A stretch of 64,000 bases of DNA from G963676655 sp963676655 (GTDB lineage Bacteria > Verrucomicrobiota > Lentisphaeria > Victivallales > Victivallaceae): assembly GCA_963676655.2 (NCBI GenBank), contig CAXXKX010000003.1:4030001-4094000 (forward strand). The letters run 5' to 3'. The position numbers and the translations under genes were made by a program. Position 1 is the first letter of the stretch. Each line of letters begins with the position of its first letter. The notes below the pieces were generated by a model, which worked only from the letters and a program-made list of their open reading frames with translations, did no database searches and had not been told where the DNA came from. Positions 1 through 7,516 of the stretch are shown piece by piece.

Positions 1-1
1 C

Positions 2-280
2 AAACTGAAATGGACTATGCGGATGGGAATCCATTCCGGGCAGGTTGTCGGCGGAATTGTCGGGGTGGAAAAATATATTTACGACATTTTCGGCGATACG
101 ATCAACACCGCTTCCCGTATGGAACGATATTCCGAGCCGATGCAGATAAACGTATCTGAAGACACTCGCAATCGCACAATGGATTATTTCAACTTTATTC
201 CCCGACCCGAGACTGAAGTCAAGGGTAAAGGGAAAATTAATATGTATTTTGTCGAAGGCACAATTTCCCGGGACAAGTAA
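2..280 (+). CDS. Class III adenylate/guanylate cyclase, C-terminal fragment (gene starts before the window)
   Basis: The reading frame is open from the left edge and ends in TAA at 278-280, so only the last 92 residues are present. They match the second half of a class III nucleotide cyclase catalytic domain: a GIHSGQVVGGIVG stretch, then IFGDTINTASRME, the conserved block around the adenine/ribose-binding Asn and the transition-state Arg of the family. The end of the domain (KGKGKINMYFVEG) also fits. The enzyme would make cAMP or cGMP from ATP or GTP. Any N-terminal sensor or membrane part lies outside the window. Three bases separate its stop from the next gene, so it is probably co-transcribed with the two membrane proteins that follow. 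Specificity for ATP versus GTP cannot be decided from this fragment. Confidence 0.88.
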   Translation, partial: KLKWTMRMGIHSGQVVGGIVGVEKYIYDIFGDTINTASRMERYSEPMQINVSEDTRNRTMDYFNFIPRPETEVKGKGKINMYFVEGTISRDK

Positions 281-283
281 CTT

Positions 284-982
284 ATGATTGCTATTCTGAC
301 TCTGGTTATGATAATGTTTCTGTCTTTACTTGCGACCAGAATTGCCACTGCTATCCTGATGCATACTGGAATGTCGCATGATAATGCCTGCTTCCAGGCT
401 CGTTCGGCCTGGACCAACAGCGGATTCACCACTTCCCGTTCCGAATGCATGGTAAATCATCCGATTCGTCGCCGGGTCCTGATGATTTTGATGCTGGGAG
501 GAAATGTCGGGCTGGCGACTACCTCCGCCGCGTTCATCGTTGGAATGGCAGACAATAAAACTTCTTCGTTTGAAGTGTTTATCAACTCCGTGATCCTGGT
601 TGCCGGGATAGGTCTGATGCTTTATCTCAGCAAAAGCCGTTTTTTTTCAAGGTTTATTGATGCGGCATTTGACCGGTTCGGTAACCGCATTCTTGGAACC
701 TCTAAGCCGGGGATTCACTATTTTTGCCACTTTTCCGATGACTGCAAACTGCTGGAACTTACAGTTAGTTCAAATAACAATCTGACCGGGAAAAAGCTGT
801 GTGAACTGAAACTTGATGATTATGAGATAGTTTTATTACAGTTGCTCAAAGCCGATAATACTATGATTGAGAACTCCAATGGGGACAAAAAGCTGGAATC
901 AGGGATGAAACTGATATTGTTCGGACATGATGACCAAGTTGGAGCGATGCTTGAAAAAAATCACGGGAAGAAGAGGAAATAA
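284..982 (+). CDS. Membrane protein with C-terminal TrkA-C (RCK_C)-like domain, paralogue 1
   Basis: This 232-residue protein has three or four hydrophobic segments in its first 125 residues. Between the first two is a conserved loop, SAWTNSGFTTSRSE, which resembles the SALTGxGFTTSE-type loop of uncharacterised TrkA-C membrane proteins. Residues 150-225 look like a TrkA-C/RCK_C domain (LTGKKLCELKL, then LESGMKLILFGHDDQV), the small ligand-binding module of potassium transport regulators. The ATG lies three bases after the cyclase stop, and the stop overlaps the next start by one base (TAATG), so translation is probably coupled. An ion-transport or nucleotide-sensing role next to a cyclase is inference; no transport domain such as TrkH is present. 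Confidence that it is a real gene is high, and for function it is low. Confidence 0.8.
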   Translation: MIAILTLVMIMFLSLLATRIATAILMHTGMSHDNACFQARSAWTNSGFTTSRSECMVNHPIRRRVLMILMLGGNVGLATTSAAFIVGMADNKTSSFEVFINSVILVAGIGLMLYLSKSRFFSRFIDAAFDRFGNRILGTSKPGIHYFCHFSDDCKLLELTVSSNNNLTGKKLCELKLDDYEIVLLQLLKADNTMIENSNGDKKLESGMKLILFGHDDQVGAMLEKNHGKKRK

Positions 983-1686
983 TGCTTGGAATTCTTTCAT
1001 TTCTGCTGATTATCCTGGTTACTATCGTAATCAACCAGGTTGCGGCCAGTCTGCTGGAGAAAACCGGGGTCAAACGGGAACGCGCAACGCTTGAGGCTTT
1101 GTCGGCCTGGACGACTTGTGGCTTTACCACCGCCGAGTCGGAAGGCATGGTATCGCAGCCGGTCCGGCGGCACATTATCATGTCATTGATGTTCTTTGGG
1201 CATACCGGGCTTGCCGCGGCCGGCGCCACGTTGATTCTTGGATTTATTAAACAGGGCGAGGCGCACAATCATCTCAGTGTAAAGCTGCCGATCCTCCTTG
1301 TCGGTTTGATCCTGCTGGGGATTATGAAAAACAGTAGCTGGTTATCGACTTTGACGTCCGCGGTCAGTCCGGCGATCCTGAAGTATCTGAACCGGAAAGA
1401 GCACACTGACCAGATCCGGGAACTATCCCGGCTCCCGGCCGGGTATATTCTGGCTGAAATTTTCATTCAGAAGGGAAATGCCGCTTGTGATACTCCTTTG
1501 GCCGACCTGCCTTTTCGCCAGCATCATTTAAGGTTATTGGGTTTGATTGATCCTGACGATAATTTTATTCTTGATAAAAACTTCCCGGAAGTTTTACAGG
1601 AAAATTATAAATTGGTGACATATGGACTAAATCAGGATATAGAAGAATTCCGTCAGACCATAAGTGGCGCAGTTTCAGATGATTAA
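982..1686 (+). CDS. Membrane protein with C-terminal TrkA-C (RCK_C)-like domain, paralogue 2
   Basis: This 234-residue protein is a tandem paralogue of the gene before it. It shares the N-terminal membrane segments, the SAWTTCGFTTAESEGM loop, two further membrane segments, and a soluble C-terminal half with the TrkA-C-like pattern (ILAEIFIQKGNAACDTPLAD, then ENYKLVTYGLNQDIEEF). Its ATG shares a base with the stop of paralogue 1. The two may form a heteromeric complex, which is inferred from coupling and similarity. Its last four bases overlap the end of the convergent acetyltransferase gene, leaving no room for an intergenic terminator. Function is unknown. Confidence 0.8.
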   Translation: MLGILSFLLIILVTIVINQVAASLLEKTGVKRERATLEALSAWTTCGFTTAESEGMVSQPVRRHIIMSLMFFGHTGLAAAGATLILGFIKQGEAHNHLSVKLPILLVGLILLGIMKNSSWLSTLTSAVSPAILKYLNRKEHTDQIRELSRLPAGYILAEIFIQKGNAACDTPLADLPFRQHHLRLLGLIDPDDNFILDKNFPEVLQENYKLVTYGLNQDIEEFRQTISGAVSDD

Positions 1687-2471
1687 ACTGATTTGCTGTT
1701 ATATTGCTCGATAATGCTTTGGCGCAACTGTTCGGAATTCCACGGCGGCTCATACGGGCGATAGACTTCCCCGTCAAGCATGACAAGATTATCGACTCCA
1801 TAAAATTCCCGGGTGTCTTTGTCAGAAGTGTCAATTTCCGAATAATTGACCATATCGTCCATTCCTTCGATTGTATCACGACAAACCAGAATTGATCCGC
1901 AACCGTTGCACCACGAGTTTCTGAACGCAACCAGATTGACTTTATCGATTCCCCTTGGCAGGGAGCGGCGTGATTTCAACAGTTTTGGAGGAATGGCGTT
2001 TGGCGCAAAAGACTTCCAAACCAGAATAACCGGTTGATCCTCGTCGATCCTTTCATAGCCCATATGCTCGTAGAATGAAACCGGGTTCCAATAGGGAAAA
2101 TCCATGCCCCAGGCGGCAATCCCGGCAAAACCGGATTCCATTGCATCGTCTTCGATTTGCTCCAGCATGAAACGCCCATAGCCTTTTTTCTGCTGGTTCC
2201 CGATCAAATGAGCATAACCGTGTATCCACATGCATAGGATCACCATTAAACCTTCGCCCAGAATATGGGAGTGTTCAATCGGCATATATTGGCAGAGTCC
2301 TACGATGACTTTATCATCATTCAGCAGGACTTTTGCCCGCAGTCCTTTGCCTTTGAAGCGTTCGTACCAGTCACGCCGCATTGCCATCAAACGCGGATCA
2401 GCCGGCTTTTCATCATGCAAACATCGAAAAAAAGTATCCTCGGTTTCCCGATCAATTGTCTTTAACTGCAT
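1683..2471 (-). CDS. GNAT-family N-acetyltransferase with extra C-terminal domain
   Basis: This 262-residue protein carries a GNAT fold in residues 1-150. The core shows KVIVGLCQYMPIE, then GNQQKKGYGRFMLEQIEDDA, the acetyl-CoA-binding Q/R-x-x-G-x-G/A motif followed by its helix. NPVSFYEHMGYERID is the usual C-terminal GNAT strand pair. Residues 165-262 form a further domain with NSWCNGCGSILVCRDTI and end in a YEPPWNSEQLRQSI tail; a thioredoxin-like or substrate-recognition role is possible but not shown. It would transfer an acyl group from acyl-CoA to an unknown amine. The gene is convergent with the TrkA-C pair and overlaps it by four bases. Upstream is a 371-bp spacer shared with the divergent efflux operon. 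Confidence 0.8.
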   Translation of the reverse strand: MQLKTIDRETEDTFFRCLHDEKPADPRLMAMRRDWYERFKGKGLRAKVLLNDDKVIVGLCQYMPIEHSHILGEGLMVILCMWIHGYAHLIGNQQKKGYGRFMLEQIEDDAMESGFAGIAAWGMDFPYWNPVSFYEHMGYERIDEDQPVILVWKSFAPNAIPPKLLKSRRSLPRGIDKVNLVAFRNSWCNGCGSILVCRDTIEGMDDMVNYSEIDTSDKDTREFYGVDNLVMLDGEVYRPYEPPWNSEQLRQSIIEQYNSKSV

Positions 2472-2842
2472 AAAAATCCCTTCCTTAATAAAAAAATCAA
2501 ACTTATCCCTATGATATATGCTGCAACCTGATTTTGCAATAGAGAGGTAAAATAAAAATGCTGTAGATAAGAATATTGATGAAGGGTTATGTGTTGTTTG
2601 TCTTTGATGATTAATGCCTTATGATTTGTTGTCGGTGGGGCTGGCTGGCGAAGCTGGGGCGTGTTGCAGCTTCAACGCCAGATCTGCTCCGGCGTGCCGA
2701 GAGCAATGCTTCCTGGCTTATTGAACAGATATTTATTGAAATCCAAGCAAATTATTCTTGAATTTATCAACCTTGAGGTTTATTATAAAAATATTATAGC
2801 TACTATACTTTTTAACTTTTTCAGCGGAAATAAAGGAGAAAT
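2472..2842. other. 371-bp divergent intergenic spacer with one hairpin
   Basis: The spacer separates the divergently transcribed acetyltransferase and efflux genes. No convincing gene is seen in it. At 2645-2681 the arms CTGGCGAAGCTG and CAGCTT/CGCCAG can pair around a 10-base loop with a three-base bulge. No T-run follows, so it is not an obvious terminator and may be a decayed repeat. The last 80 bases are AT-rich and could hold the efflux promoter. A TTGAGG (2773-2778) with TATAGC (2795-2800) at 16-bp spacing is a weak candidate. The efflux start has a good AAAGGAG ribosome-binding site. Confidence 0.4.
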
Positions 2843-4036
2843 ATGAAAAGGTCAACTCCACTACTCTGGATTCTTCCAGTCATTCTTTTTGCCGGTTGCG
2901 GTAAACCCCCGAAAGCGAAACCGAAAGCAGTAGATGTTTTTGTTGCAGAAGTGCAGGAAAAATATATTACTCCCACAGCCCAAATTATCGGCCAGGTCAA
3001 AGCGGACAAAAGCGTGAACCTGGTTGCCCGGGTAAAGGGTTTTTTAATGAAGCAGAATTTCACAGAAGGGCAAATGGTCAAAAAAGGCCGTTTGCTTTTT
3101 TTAATAGAGCAAACGCAATATCAGGCTCAGGTAAAAGCCTCGGAAGCTGAAGTGTTAAAAGCTCAGGCGAAATTGAAAAATGCCATGATTGAATATAACC
3201 GCCAGAAAACGCTGTTATATAAAAATGCCACATCTGAACGTAAATTTGATGACGCAACCTCTAATAAAATGCAGTCTGAAGCCATGTTGATGAATGCCCA
3301 GGCAAATCTAGCTGAAGCAAAACTGAATCTTAGTTACACATCGGTTATGGCTCCTTTTGATGGCCGGGTCGGACTGGTGAACTACGATGTCGGTAATGTT
3401 GTCGGACCGGAAAGCGGAACTTTGGCGAATGTTGTCCGAATGGACCTGGTCAGGGTTATGTTCAACATCAGCGAAGTCGATATGCTGAAAGTTATGGAAA
3501 GGAATAAAGGCCTGGATGCCGCCAGTGATAACATTGCCGTCAAGTTGAGGTTTCAAGATGGACAGAATTACGGTGTCATTGGGAAAATCAGTTATTGGAG
3601 CAATCAGATCAATATATCGACCGGGACCTTGAAGATGGAGGCGACGTTTGAGAATCCAAAACACCTGTTAATTCCGGGAATGTATGTCCATGTTATCTTC
3701 GAGGGAAAGAAGAAGAAGCAAGCTCTGTTGTGTCCGCGTGAGGCAATCCTTGAAAACCAGACTGGAAAATATGTGCTGCTGGTGGATAAAAAGAATATTG
3801 TTGACGAACGCCAGGTTGAGGTTGGAACTATTTCCGGCACTTATCAGCAAATTACTTCCGGACTGCAAAACGGGGATAGGGTCATAATCAGCGGAATCCA
3901 GAAAGTTCGCAAGGGGGTCCTGGTTAAACCTCTGCTGGACAAAGACCGGGACCTTGTTCCGATTGATAAGGAACAGACAACTCCAGTCAAGAATAAAAAG
4001 GCCGCTCCGACCACTCCGAAGGCCGGGAGTAAATAA
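2843..4036 (+). CDS. RND efflux periplasmic adaptor (membrane fusion protein), lipoprotein
   Basis: This 397-residue protein begins with a lipoprotein signal (hydrophobic LLWILPVILFAGC, lipobox cysteine near residue 19). It then has the layout of AcrA/MexA-type adaptors: a barrel-sandwich half (QIIGQVKADKSVNLVARVKG, FTEGQMVKKGRLLFLIE), a long coiled-coil hairpin (about 85-160), the second half-motif (YTSVMAPFDGRVGLV), then a beta-barrel and membrane-proximal domain (ILENQTGKYVLLVD, GLQNGDRVIISGIQKV). The tail is Lys/Pro-rich. It would link the inner-membrane RND permease to a TolC-like channel. The permease begins three bases downstream, so the two form one operon. No TolC homologue is in the window. 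An AAAGGAGAAAT ribosome-binding site supports the start. Confidence 0.93.
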   Translation: MKRSTPLLWILPVILFAGCGKPPKAKPKAVDVFVAEVQEKYITPTAQIIGQVKADKSVNLVARVKGFLMKQNFTEGQMVKKGRLLFLIEQTQYQAQVKASEAEVLKAQAKLKNAMIEYNRQKTLLYKNATSERKFDDATSNKMQSEAMLMNAQANLAEAKLNLSYTSVMAPFDGRVGLVNYDVGNVVGPESGTLANVVRMDLVRVMFNISEVDMLKVMERNKGLDAASDNIAVKLRFQDGQNYGVIGKISYWSNQINISTGTLKMEATFENPKHLLIPGMYVHVIFEGKKKKQALLCPREAILENQTGKYVLLVDKKNIVDERQVEVGTISGTYQQITSGLQNGDRVIISGIQKVRKGVLVKPLLDKDRDLVPIDKEQTTPVKNKKAAPTTPKAGSK

Positions 4037-4039
4037 ACA

Positions 4040-6181
4040 ATGTTCAGCTTTTTCTTCATAGACCGACCACGTTTTGCTCTGGTGATCTCGATTGTCATCA
4101 CGATTGCCGGAACCATTTCTATTTTTGTGCTGCCGGTGGCGCAGTATCCGAATATCACGCCGCCGCAGATATCGATAACGACAACTTATCCGGGGGCGGA
4201 TGCTTCCACGGTGCTTAAATCGGTAGTTCAGCCGATTGAGACCCAGGTCAACGGGGTCAAGAATATGATTTATATTTCTTCGACCAGCGCTGACGACGGT
4301 TCCGCAATCATAACTGTCAGTTTTGAGATCGGGACCGATCCGGATATGGATACGGTTAATGTCCAGAACCGGGTTAACTGGGCCTCTCCCCAGTTGCCTT
4401 CCGAGGTGCAGCGTCAGGGGACCATCGTCAAGGAAAAATCCAGTAACATGCTGCTGGTTATCACCCTGAGTTCGCCGGGAGGTTCCCTGGATTCATTAAC
4501 GCTTAGCAATTACGCTTCAATTTATGTGAATGACGAAATCAAACGTATTCCGGGGGTCGGGGATACCAAGCAATTGGGCGAGCTGAAATATTCAATGCGC
4601 ATCTGGATTAATCCGGACAAGCTGGCGAGTTTGCAGATGACGGTTGACGATGTGATTGACGCGATCAACCGGCAGAATGTTCAGGTAGCCGCCGGAGCCA
4701 TCGGTTCTTCCCCGATTAGTGAAAAACAGATATTTCGTTATACAATCCAGACACAGGGGCGCTTGACCACAGTTGATGAATTCAAGGATATTATTATTCG
4801 CGGCGATCCGTCAGGAGCCAATGTCAAGATCAAGGATGTCGCCAGGGTTGAATTAGGCGCTGAGAACTATGATTCCAACGGACAGCTTAACCGTAAACCC
4901 TCTGCGCTGCTGGCGGTTTATCAGTTGAGCGACGCCAATGGGCTGGCTATCTCAGAAGCGTGTCATGCCAAAATGGATGAATTGAAAAAAAGTTTTCCAC
5001 GTGATCTGGTTTATGGTATTCAATATGATACTACCGATTTTATTCAAGCGTCGATCGATGAAGTTGTGGAAACCCTTTATATTGCGGTTCTGCTGGTTAT
5101 TCTGGTTACCTGGGTGTTTTTGCAGGATATCCGTTCAACCCTTATTCCGACAGTGGCGATCCCGGTTTCTCTGATCGGTACTTTCGCCTTTTTACTGGCC
5201 ATGGGATATTCAATCAACCTGATTACCCTTTTCGGTCTGATCCTGGCTATCGGGATTGTTGTGGACGACGCAATTGTGGTTATCGAAAACGCGAATCGTC
5301 TTCTGGATGAAGGAATGAGTCCGAAAGAGGCGGCCAAGGAGACGATGAGAGAGGTTACCGGCCCGGTTGTCGCCACAACCCTGGTGCTGTTGGCTATGTT
5401 CATTCCAATCTGCTTTATGCCGGGAATCACCGGTGAATTATATCGTCAGTTCGGGGTTACCATCTCGGTTGCGGTTTGTATTTCCTCTTTGAATGCCCTG
5501 ACGCTCAGTCCGTCATTGTGCGGGACTATCCTGAAGAAAAGGGACAAGGACAAAAAGCCGTTTTTCCTGTTCAGGGTTATCTATGGCGCATTTAACGCAG
5601 TCTTTGATAGAATCTCTTTTGGTTATTCAAAGATTGTTTCTTATCTGGTTCGTAAAGCCGTATTGGTGTTGATTGCTTACGGAATATTAATGCTGGTATC
5701 TTTCAAATTATATGAACAATTGCCGACCGGTTTTATCCCGGAAGAGGACCAGGGCGCGTTTTTCGTGAATATCCAGCTGCCGGACGGAGCATCGTTGCCC
5801 AGGACTCAACGAGTCATTAATAAAGTCTCAAATATTCTGGAAGGAACCCCGGGAGTGAAATGGGTGATGACCTGCTCCGGTTTTAATATTTTAACTCAGA
5901 CCACCAATGCTAACTGCGGTCTGGTGATTGTGGTGCTTGATCCCTGGAGCAAGCGGAAAGCTCCGAGTCTGAAACAGGATGCCATCATTCATCAGCTCAG
6001 GGGTAAATTTGCTAAGGTTTCCGATGCGATGATCATGCCGTTTACGATTCGGCCATTCCCGGTCTCGGTTCGACCGGCGGATTTTCCTTTGTGCTTGAGG
6101 ATACTACCGGAACTGCACCGGTTCGACTCAAGCAGGTTGCTGACAAAATCATTGAAGCGGCAAACAAGAATCCGGCATTGA
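4040..6181 (+). CDS. RND multidrug efflux permease (AcrB/HAE1 type), N-terminal two thirds; frameshifted
   Basis: About the first 670 of these 713 residues match an AcrB-type hydrophobe/amphiphile efflux permease. It begins FFIDRPRFALVISI and has YPNITPPQISITTTYPGAD, and a six-helix block with GLILAIGIVVDDAIVVIEN (the proton-relay Asp pair). The porter-domain part GFIPEEDQGAFFVNIQLPDG follows. After about 6050 the translation loses similarity and ends in an unrelated tail. The expected continuation (IPGLGSTGGFSFVLEDTTG) is present in the -1 frame and runs into the next entry. The split therefore reflects loss of one base near 6050-6052 (ATTCGG where ATTCCGG would restore the frame). Together the pieces span 1,052 codons, the normal AcrB length. 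Either the gene is a pseudogene or the base is missing from the assembly. Confidence 0.88.
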   Translation: MFSFFFIDRPRFALVISIVITIAGTISIFVLPVAQYPNITPPQISITTTYPGADASTVLKSVVQPIETQVNGVKNMIYISSTSADDGSAIITVSFEIGTDPDMDTVNVQNRVNWASPQLPSEVQRQGTIVKEKSSNMLLVITLSSPGGSLDSLTLSNYASIYVNDEIKRIPGVGDTKQLGELKYSMRIWINPDKLASLQMTVDDVIDAINRQNVQVAAGAIGSSPISEKQIFRYTIQTQGRLTTVDEFKDIIIRGDPSGANVKIKDVARVELGAENYDSNGQLNRKPSALLAVYQLSDANGLAISEACHAKMDELKKSFPRDLVYGIQYDTTDFIQASIDEVVETLYIAVLLVILVTWVFLQDIRSTLIPTVAIPVSLIGTFAFLLAMGYSINLITLFGLILAIGIVVDDAIVVIENANRLLDEGMSPKEAAKETMREVTGPVVATTLVLLAMFIPICFMPGITGELYRQFGVTISVAVCISSLNALTLSPSLCGTILKKRDKDKKPFFLFRVIYGAFNAVFDRISFGYSKIVSYLVRKAVLVLIAYGILMLVSFKLYEQLPTGFIPEEDQGAFFVNIQLPDGASLPRTQRVINKVSNILEGTPGVKWVMTCSGFNILTQTTNANCGLVIVVLDPWSKRKAPSLKQDAIIHQLRGKFAKVSDAMIMPFTIRPFPVSVRPADFPLCLRILPELHRFDSSRLLTKSLKRQTRIRH

Positions 6182-7197
6182 CGACAGTTTTCACTACTTT
6201 CCGGGCTCAGGTGCCAAGAATCTATTTGAATATTGACCGGCAGAAGGCGTTGAAACTTGGAGTTCCTATCAGTGACATCAACAGTGCACTGCAGGGCTTG
6301 ATGGGATATTACTATGTAAACGACTTCAATCTGTTTGGAAAAGTCTATAAAGTAGAGGTTCAGGCTGAAAAGAAATATCGTACTTCAATTGATGATATTT
6401 CCGGACTCTATGTTCGCAATGACAAGAAGAACATGGTTCCGTTGAGCACTCTGGGTGAAGTTTCATCCACGCTCGGGCCTCAGTATTTAAATCGCTACAA
6501 TCTGTATTCTTCCCTGACCATTAATGGTTCCGCGGCTCCGGGCTTCAGTTCCGGTCAGGCTATGCGGGCTATGGAGGAAATTGCGGATAAATATATGGCT
6601 CCCGGTATGAAATATGAGTGGACTGATATGTCATACCAGGAAAAACTGGCGGGAAACAAGGTTATTTACATTTTTGCGTTGGCCTTGTTGTTTATCTACC
6701 TGTTCCTGGTGGCGCAGTATGAGAGCTGGATGATCCCGTTGGCGGTTATGCTGTCGGTTCCGGTCGCATTTTTCGGAGCTATCCTGTTTCTGATGATCGC
6801 GGGAATTGACAACAATATTTACACCCAGGTCGGATTTGTTCTTCTGTTCGGGTTGGCCACTAAAACGGCTATTCTGATTGTTGAATTTGCTAAAAAACAG
6901 CATGAAGAGGAAGGCAAGGGAATTGTCGAAGCCGCGTCGATCGCGGCGAAACTGCGTTTCAGGGCTGTCTGCATGACCGCATTGTCATTCGTTCTCGGGA
7001 CATTCCCTCTGGTTATCGCCAGCGGGGCCGGTGCGATGAGTCGAAAATCCCTGGGGAATGCCGTTTTTGGCGGTATGCTTGCATCTATTCTCTTCGGAAC
7101 ATTGCTCATTCCTGCCTTTTATGTTGTTATCCAATGGCTGATTGAACATACTCATAAAGCAAAAGAGTCCGAACCTGTACCTGACGCTGAAAAATAA
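6091..7197 (+). CDS. RND multidrug efflux permease, C-terminal third (same gene after a frameshift)
   Basis: This is the continuation of the permease in another frame. The similarity extends back to about 6052, before the first ATG-like start, so the given start is not a natural one. It holds the second porter/docking part (TVFTTFRAQVPRIYLNIDRQ, GYYYVNDFNLFGKVYKVEVQ), the Y-x-W-T-D-M-SYQE block, and the last six membrane helices with LIVEFAKKQHEEEGKGIVEA and FVLGTFPLVIASGAGAMSR. It ends KESEPVPDAEK. All match the end of AcrB-type permeases in order. If the frameshift is real, no complete transporter is made and the adaptor upstream lacks its partner. Confidence 0.86.
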   Translation: MLEDTTGTAPVRLKQVADKIIEAANKNPALTTVFTTFRAQVPRIYLNIDRQKALKLGVPISDINSALQGLMGYYYVNDFNLFGKVYKVEVQAEKKYRTSIDDISGLYVRNDKKNMVPLSTLGEVSSTLGPQYLNRYNLYSSLTINGSAAPGFSSGQAMRAMEEIADKYMAPGMKYEWTDMSYQEKLAGNKVIYIFALALLFIYLFLVAQYESWMIPLAVMLSVPVAFFGAILFLMIAGIDNNIYTQVGFVLLFGLATKTAILIVEFAKKQHEEEGKGIVEAASIAAKLRFRAVCMTALSFVLGTFPLVIASGAGAMSRKSLGNAVFGGMLASILFGTLLIPAFYVVIQWLIEHTHKAKESEPVPDAEK

Positions 7198-7322
7198 TTT
7201 TGATTGTTATGCGGAGTTATCGGAATTATGAAAGCGTCAATTGCGGGTGTATTGACAGTTTTTCAGATTCTCTATTGAAAATAAATTGCACTCAATGACA
7301 AAAGATATCTTAAAAAATAGTT

Positions 7323-7375
7323 TTTAGCCGGACTGTGCCGGAAGGTTTGGAAGTTATTCCGGCGCAGCCGCTAAA
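7323..7375. terminator. Strong imperfect hairpin after the efflux operon
   Basis: Left arm TTTAGCCGGACTGTGCCGGAA (7323-7343) pairs with TTCCGGCGCAGCCGCTAAA (7357-7375) with two single-base bulges and one G-U pair, around a 13-base loop. No T-run follows on the plus strand. On the minus strand the arm is followed by a T-rich stretch. It may end the efflux transcript or be a REP-like structure. It is the main feature of the 319-bp spacer 7198-7516, in which no gene is seen. Confidence 0.4.
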
Positions 7376-7391
7376 TCTCATATAAAAAAAT

Positions 7392-7432
7392 CCTGATCTT
7401 CTTTTTTTTGCAAAAAAGAAGGTTTATTCAGG
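7392..7432. terminator. Second hairpin in the same spacer
   Basis: CTTCTTTTTT (7398-7407) and AAAAAAGAAG (7412-7421) pair perfectly around TTGC. An outer CCTGA/TCAGG pair (7392-7396 with 7428-7432) extends it. The stem is mostly A-U and no T-run follows. It is a weak terminator candidate, or a structure in the leader of the sensor kinase gene that begins 85 bases later. Confidence 0.3.
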
Positions 7433-7516
7433 GTAATAGTTGAATTTTCAGCCCTGAATTCTATATTATATTCTAACACGTAACATTTGTAATGTAAGCA
7501 AAAAGAAATATTCACA

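Noticed and set aside
2661..2846. Short plus-strand ORF before the efflux adaptor
   Set aside because: It has no ribosome-binding site, starts inside a hairpin and runs into the next gene's ribosome-binding region. Its product looks random.
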